DNA of 12,933 nucleotides from DASYML01 sp034665545 (lineage in GTDB: Bacteria; Acidobacteriota; Blastocatellia; Pyrinomonadales; Pyrinomonadaceae): NCBI GenBank assembly GCA_034665545.1, contig JAXDFO010000179.1:1-12933 (forward strand). Reading direction: 5' to 3'. Under the pieces are notes generated by a model. The model was given only the letters and a program-made list of their open reading frames with translations, did no database searches and had not been told where the DNA came from. Below, piece by piece: positions 9,092 through 12,933 of this stretch (position 1 is the stretch's first letter; every line of letters starts with the position of its first letter). A program made the position numbers and the translations under genes.

Positions 9092-10465
9092 TCAAATCGT
9101 CTCGGCCTTGAGCGGCACGTTTGATTCTGTCTCTTCGCTCGCGCGCAGTTCTTCGCGCCCGTTGTTCCACCAACGGCGTGACGCAAACCAGATCGCGCCG
9201 AGGACTAAAAAGATGAGACCGATGCTGACGGTGATGGTGCGCGGCGAATAGCCTAATCGGTCCAGTAATTCTCCCATCGCATAATTTGAACCCGCCATCA
9301 TGAGCGTGAGCAGGGCCATCTCTGCGGCGAAGACGCGCCCGCGAAAAGAGTCTTCCACGGTTCGCTGTAGCAGCACGGTCGAGAAGACCCACAGGATACT
9401 GCCGCCGATGTGCGCGATGAGCAGCATCAAGAGCGCGAACAGAAAGTTGGTCGCGCAACCGAAAGCGACGTAGAAGAGTCCGCTGATAAAGAACGAGATG
9501 CCGATGGCGACCTGCATCTGTTTTCTAGTCTCTGCGAAGAAGCGGCTCGCGGCGAGTGGGCCGATCGCCGTGCCGATGCCGCGCGCCGCGTAGAGCGCTC
9601 CGATGCCGAAGGCCGCGCTGCCTCCAATGGGAAAAATCCTTTCGCCGAAGACGGCCAGCAGGGCCATAACCGCGCCGCCGATTCCCCAGGCTGGCTTGAC
9701 CATCAACGCGGCCAGCACGCGCGGTCGCTTCCACACATAACGCACGCCCTCTACAGTCTCCGTCAAACCCAGCGCGTGGGCCAACGTCAGTTTCTTCTTC
9801 AATCGCGGCGGGCGTTTCGGCAGCCGCACGCGATAGATGAGGGCCGCCGAAGCCAGGTAGGTCGCGGAGTCCAGGACGAAGGCGGCGCGCGTCCCGAACA
9901 ATCCCGTCACGACTCCGCCAATGGCCGCGCCGAGCGTCAGCATAGTGGACCAGGTCGCGGCTGAGATGGCGTTGGCCGAGAGCAGTTCGCGCTCACTGAC
10001 GATTGATGGAATGGCCGCCGTCTTCGCCGGTTCAAAGAACGAAGAGAAGAGAAGTTGCGCGACCGTCAAAACGTAGACGAGCCATAATTGGTCCGGGCGG
10101 CGCACGAAGAGAAAACCCAGGACCACCAGCGCGCGCAGGAGGTCAGAGACGATCATAATCCGGCGACGGCTGAAGCGGTCAGCCAGCACGCCCGATAGTG
10201 GACCAATAATAAAGCTCGGCACGAAGCGCGCGACCAGGACCAGCCCGACCGCGCGGCCTGAGCCCGTCAGGTTCAGCACAATCGTGTAGACGGCGATGGT
10301 ATTGAACCAGTCGCCCATCTGGCTGACGACCTGGCCCAGCCAGATGAGACGGAAATCACGATTGCGCCGGAGCAATTCAAGATAGCCGACGGAACGCCCG
10401 CGCCCTGCTTCCTCTGCCAATGCCTCGCTCAAAATCACCGCCTGAGAAAACTGCTTGCTTATCAA
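9092..10465 (-). CDS. MFS transporter, EntS/MefA-like efflux branch
   Basis: This 457-residue inner-membrane protein has 12 probable membrane helices and the major facilitator motif A, GVLADRFSRRR, at residues 92-102 after helix 2. The opening NRDFRLIWLGQVVSQMGDWF (35-54) is typical of the MFS_3 / EntS-like / MefA-like exporters, drug:proton antiporters or siderophore exporters. The SFFEPAKTAAIP stretch and the late VEDSFRGRVFAAE also fit this branch. Substrate is unknown. The annotated start is TTG 10465, since no ATG occurs before M50 inside helix 1; GTG 10438 is the other choice and neither has a good ribosome site. A strong AGGAGG (minus strand, 10506-10501) lies 35 nt upstream of TTG 10465, with no start codon in this frame at the right distance. 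It is the first gene of the minus-strand cluster. Confidence 0.88.
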   Translation of the reverse strand: MISKQFSQAVILSEALAEEAGRGRSVGYLELLRRNRDFRLIWLGQVVSQMGDWFNTIAVYTIVLNLTGSGRAVGLVLVARFVPSFIIGPLSGVLADRFSRRRIMIVSDLLRALVVLGFLFVRRPDQLWLVYVLTVAQLLFSSFFEPAKTAAIPSIVSERELLSANAISAATWSTMLTLGAAIGGVVTGLFGTRAAFVLDSATYLASAALIYRVRLPKRPPRLKKKLTLAHALGLTETVEGVRYVWKRPRVLAALMVKPAWGIGGAVMALLAVFGERIFPIGGSAAFGIGALYAARGIGTAIGPLAASRFFAETRKQMQVAIGISFFISGLFYVAFGCATNFLFALLMLLIAHIGGSILWVFSTVLLQRTVEDSFRGRVFAAEMALLTLMMAGSNYAMGELLDRLGYSPRTITVSIGLIFLVLGAIWFASRRWWNNGREELRASEETESNVPLKAETI

Positions 10466-10558
10466 GACGAAGGTTGCACTCTCGCGCCGATGATTGTCAA
10501 CCTCCTAAAAATTCGATGGCAGTTCAATCCTCATTGAATGAAGATGGGAGATGAGATG
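10466..10558 (-). promoter_or_regulatory. Upstream region of the MFS-SLOG-SDR-CBM9 cluster
   Basis: Transcription of the four-gene minus-strand cluster should start at or beyond this region. The only clear signal is AGGAGG (10506-10501) followed at once by TTGACA on the minus strand. TTGACA resembles a -35 hexamer, but no -10-like hexamer lies 16-18 nt further on. No promoter is called. Confidence 0.3.
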
Positions 10559-10651
10559 CACCACAGAGACACAGAGCACACAGAGCGAGCACAGAGATTT
10601 AAGTCTTCAACAACTCTGTGCAACCTCCGTGTGCGCTGTGTCTCTGTGGTG
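10559..10651 (-). repeat. Palindromic dispersed repeat, copy 2 (ACAGAGACACAGAG-type)
   Basis: This 93-bp palindrome has outer arms 10559-10585 and 10625-10651 that match at 25 of 27 positions. A perfect inner 8-bp stem (10589-10596 with 10614-10621) lies on exactly the same centre. The arm sequence (CACCACAGAGACACAGAG) and the loop word CTTAAAT, read on the minus strand, are shared with copy 1 at 3270-3363. The two copies are therefore homologous and oppositely oriented, and the loops are not palindromic, which makes the orientation meaningful. It lies between the MFS operon and the HD-GYP gene. Confidence 0.9.
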
Positions 10652-10842
10652 AGTTGGCAACCAAACAATCCTATATTACTTTGACCGCTTCGCATCATTA
10701 TGACCTGCCATCTTGAACGAGTGATTCGGCGCGCGTGGCCGTTGATAATTGGCCCATTCGGGCTAATTACGATTGCTTGCACGGTTTAGATGTGCGCGCG
10801 CGTTTGCGGCATCTCGCGGCACGCTGCTTGTTAAGTAAGAGT
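10652..10842. other. Unassigned intergenic stretch
   Basis: This AT-richer stretch lies between palindrome copy 2 and the structured block. It may hold the promoter of the HD-GYP transcript. No convincing gene, repeat or terminator is visible; short open frames crossing it have no ribosome site or recognisable protein. Confidence 0.4.
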
Positions 10843-11150
10843 GTGCGGCTGCGGAGCGTGAAAGCGCTTCACGGACTCTCCGCACGGGGTCCGATAGCCG
10901 CACGAATTTGAAAACCGAAAGCGTCCGGGCCAACCATAGAGAGAGGTGCGAGAGCGCCAGTGGACGCGCGATGCGATTCTCACCCCCAGACAGGCGGGCG
11001 AGTGCAATGAAGAGGAATGCCCGCCTCTTGCCCGGTTCAGCGCCGGGGTCATCCAAGCCGATTTGCTCCCGGCGGACGGCCCCGGCTCTGGACCAAAATA
11101 TGTGAGCGTCGCAGGAACAATCGTCCCGCGAGAGAAATCAAGCGCGCGGG
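10843..11150 (+). ncRNA. Candidate structured RNA or 5' leader before the HD-GYP gene
   Basis: This GC-rich, apparently non-coding block contains a series of perfect stems. GTGCGGCT 10843-10850 pairs with 10896-10903. Inside it GCGGAG (10851-10856) pairs with CTCCGC (10878-10883), and CGTGAA (10857-10862) with TTCACG (10868-10873). GCGTCC 10921-10926 pairs with 10962-10967 and encloses GGTGC-GAGA-GCGCC (10945-10958), a stem with a GNRA tetraloop. AGGCGGGC 10992-10999 pairs with 11019-11026. GCCGGGG 11042-11048 pairs with 11080-11086. CCCGCG 11125-11130 pairs with 11145-11150. High GC raises the chance rate of such stems. I recognise no known RNA family. The strand is assumed from the downstream gene. 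Confidence 0.35.
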
Positions 11151-11195
11151 CCAGCATTCAGGTCGCTTCACTTAACCGGAACTTTTTAAGTTTCT

Positions 11196-11199
11196 GGAG
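11196..11199 (+). promoter_or_regulatory. Shine-Dalgarno selecting GTG start of HD-GYP gene
   Basis: GGAG lies 7 nt before GTG 11207. The in-frame ATG at 11222 has no comparable site, so the GTG start is preferred. Confidence 0.65.
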
Positions 11200-11206
11200 A
11201 GCGCGA

Positions 11207-12933
11207 GTGAAATTCATAGAGATGTCTGATTATAATCGCGCGGCCAGGCTTTACTGGTCCGCGACGGTCGCCACAGGCGCGCTCACGGGCGTCTGGGCGT
11301 TCTACCAGTGTCTCGCCTTCAACAGCACTCAATGGATGGGTTTCCTCGCGCTCGTCTGCATGGTCCTGCTCACGGGCTGGTATCCGATACGCATTCCAGG
11401 GACGACCGCCAGCGTCACGGTGGGCGATACTTTCGTCTTTTTGAGCGTGTTGCTATTGAACGTTCCCGCCGCCATCATGCTCGGCGTCGTGGACACTTTC
11501 ATTTGCACCTGTCGGACGACGAAACGGGCCGCGACGCGCCTCGGCGCAGCCGCCATCATGTCGCTGACCATCTTCGTTTCGGGCAGCGCGTTTAATTACG
11601 CGCTCGCGCTGGGCCCGCGCCTCAAGAGTCTCCCTTTGAAGATGACGCCGTCGCTGCCCGTCGAGACGTTGCTCATCGGTCTCATCCTGATGACGGTCGC
11701 GCAATACCTGCTCAACGGTCTCGCGGTCTCCGCGATGTATGCGCTACGCAATCACCGCTCGCTCTGGGGCTTCTGGCGCGAGGGCCATTTGTGGACCATT
11801 TTAAGCTTCATTACTTCGGCCATCTGCGCCGCGCTGCTCTACGGCGCGATTAACAAGTTCGGTCTCGTCTACGTCTTGCCGAGCGTGGCGATTATGGCGG
11901 CGACCTACACGACCTATAAGATTTACTTCGAGCGTCTCAACAGCAAGACGCACGAAGCCTCTGAGATGAGCCGCCTGCATCTAGCCACGGTCGAGGCGCT
12001 CGCCACCGCGATTGATGCCAAAGACCAAACGACGCATTGCCATGTGCGCCGCGTGCAAATCTTCGCCGCCGGAATGGGCCGCGTCTTCGGCCTCTCTGAA
12101 AGAGAGATTGAAGCGCTCAAGGCCGGAGCCTTGCTTCATGACATAGGCAAGCTCGCTGTTCCAGATCATATTCTTAACAAGCCCGGACGACTGACGAGCG
12201 CAGAGTTTGAGAAGATGAAGGTGCATACAATCGTCGGCGCGGAGATTTTGAGCCGCGTGGATTTTCCTTATCCGGTCGTGCCCATCGTGCGTCATCATCA
12301 CGAGCAGTGGGACGGCCAGGGCTATCCTGATGGATTGAAGGGCGAGCAGATTCCGATGACGGCGCGCATTCTTTCCATCGTTGATTGCTTCGACTCTGTG
12401 CGCGAGGATCGGCCCTATCGTCGCGGCATGACGCGCGATGAAGCGATAGCATTACTCTTGCGCGGCTCAGGCGTTCACTTCGACCCGAAGGTGGTCGAAC
12501 TCTTTCTGGAAAACCTCTCGCGCTTTGAAGCTGAGATAGCCGCGCTCGGACTCGAACATCGCGGCGGCGCGGCGGATGAAAGCAAGGCGGGCGCGCTCAC
12601 GGAAGCCGACATGATGCAGAACAGCTTCAACGCGGGTTCGCTGATGGCTTATGACCAGATTAAGAACGCGCACAGGGAAGTCTATGCTCTCTATGAAATC
12701 GCGCGGACCTTCGGCTCGTCGCTCAACATAGAAGACACCGTTTCGATTCTCGTCAACAAGGTGGGCCATGTCGTGCCCTTCGATACGTGCGTCGTTTATC
12801 TACACGACGAGTTGAAGGCTTACGCGACCGCCGCGCACGTCGCGGGCAAGAACGCCGAGGCTTTCAAGCATCGCTGCGTCGCGCCGGGCGAAGGCGTGAC
12901 GGGCTTCGCGCTGGCGAATCGTCGTTCGATTCA
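11207..12933 (+). CDS. Membrane HD-GYP c-di-GMP phosphodiesterase with GAF domain (C-terminus cut off)
   Basis: The frame is open to the right edge, giving 575 residues. Residues 1-240 form a multi-pass membrane region of about eight hydrophobic segments, a MASE-like sensor module I cannot name. Residues 255-450 are an HD-GYP domain: HDIGK (H311, D312), then ILNKPGRL, MKVHTIVGAEIL, HHHEQWDGQGYPDGLKG (H363-H365, GYP at 372-374) and a RPYRRGM segment. All key metal-binding and GYP residues are present, so hydrolysis of c-di-GMP to pGpG or GMP at the inner face is likely. From about residue 485 a GAF sensor domain begins (REVYALYEIARTFGSSLNIE onward) and is truncated. A further output domain such as GGDEF may follow beyond the edge, but that is inference. 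Start: GTG 11207 with GGAG 7 nt upstream, rather than ATG 11222. Confidence 0.9.
   Translation, partial: MKFIEMSDYNRAARLYWSATVATGALTGVWAFYQCLAFNSTQWMGFLALVCMVLLTGWYPIRIPGTTASVTVGDTFVFLSVLLLNVPAAIMLGVVDTFICTCRTTKRAATRLGAAAIMSLTIFVSGSAFNYALALGPRLKSLPLKMTPSLPVETLLIGLILMTVAQYLLNGLAVSAMYALRNHRSLWGFWREGHLWTILSFITSAICAALLYGAINKFGLVYVLPSVAIMAATYTTYKIYFERLNSKTHEASEMSRLHLATVEALATAIDAKDQTTHCHVRRVQIFAAGMGRVFGLSEREIEALKAGALLHDIGKLAVPDHILNKPGRLTSAEFEKMKVHTIVGAEILSRVDFPYPVVPIVRHHHEQWDGQGYPDGLKGEQIPMTARILSIVDCFDSVREDRPYRRGMTRDEAIALLLRGSGVHFDPKVVELFLENLSRFEAEIAALGLEHRGGAADESKAGALTEADMMQNSFNAGSLMAYDQIKNAHREVYALYEIARTFGSSLNIEDTVSILVNKVGHVVPFDTCVVYLHDELKAYATAAHVAGKNAEAFKHRCVAPGEGVTGFALANRRSI

Noticed and set aside
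9049..9186. N-terminal extension of the SLOG frame (46 extra residues)
   Set aside because: Arg-rich, overlaps the MFS gene end, and conserved family sequence begins at MKIKVGVMG.
10742..10769. TTGATA...TAATTA as a promoter for the HD-GYP gene
   Set aside because: The -10 candidate agrees poorly with TATAAT, the spacing is short, and it lies more than 400 bases from the start codon.
10915..11100. Words resembling RNase P RNA: GAAAGCGTCCGGGCC near 10917, AGTGCAATGAAGAGGAATGCC near 11001, CCCCGGCTC near 11080
   Set aside because: The order matches rnpB loosely, but the invariant GAGGAAAGTCC and ACAGAA blocks are absent and the span is far too short (about 165 nt between blocks that are nearly 300 nt apart in E. 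coli). Could only be a decayed copy; a cmscan would settle it.
10763..11157. Minus-strand open frames in the large intergenic gap (97 and 108 residues)
   Set aside because: Composition is Arg/Ser/Pro-rich as in non-coding GC-rich DNA, no ribosome site, no recognisable domain, and the frames overlap each other and the stem-rich block.

Overview
The window reads like a chromosomal stretch of a moderately GC-rich, Gram-negative soil-type bacterium, most likely an Acidobacteriota member (Blastocatellia-like). This is an inference. It rests on the acidobacterial flavour of several proteins: a secreted protein made of repeated carboxypeptidase-regulatory-like beta-sandwiches, a long-insert OPT transporter, pseudopilin-like C-terminal folds, and a membrane HD-GYP/GAF protein. 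Two copies of a palindromic intergenic element of 'ACAGAGACACAGAG' type add weak support. No rRNA, tRNA, CRISPR array, insertion sequence or phage gene was recognised.

Layout. (1) Positions 1-581, minus strand: the N-terminal part of a secreted M14 zinc carboxypeptidase that runs off the left edge. It is divergent from an OPT-family oligopeptide transporter at 863-3259 (+), suggesting a peptide degradation and uptake pair. (2) Positions 3260-3531: a non-coding gap holding palindrome copy 1 and a weak terminator-like hairpin. (3) Positions 3532-6822 (+): three closely spaced genes. The first is an exported protein with an NTF2-like half and a pseudopilin-like half. The second is a secreted five-repeat beta-sandwich protein. 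The third is a PilZ (c-di-GMP receptor) protein. (4) Positions 10465-6889, minus strand: a four-gene putative operon, in transcription order an EntS-like MFS exporter, a SLOG/LOG-like nucleotide-binding protein, an SDR with a degenerate active site (TAATG overlap with the gene before it) and a CBM9-like protein. (5) Positions 10466-11206: a 741-base gap containing palindrome copy 2 and a GC-rich block rich in perfect stem-loops, which may be a structured RNA or 5' leader. (6) Positions 11207-12933 (+): a multi-pass membrane protein with an HD-GYP phosphodiesterase domain followed by a GAF domain, cut by the right edge.

Functional picture. Most genes concern the cell envelope: peptide hydrolysis and import, surface or secreted beta-sandwich proteins, and efflux. 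Two are c-di-GMP components, a PilZ receptor and an HD-GYP hydrolase, though nothing in the sequence proves that they act together. The items most worth a second look are the structured gap before the HD-GYP gene, the paired palindromic elements, the NTF2/pseudopilin fusion, the non-canonical SDR and its operon. I found no clear evidence for a wholly new defence or mobile system.
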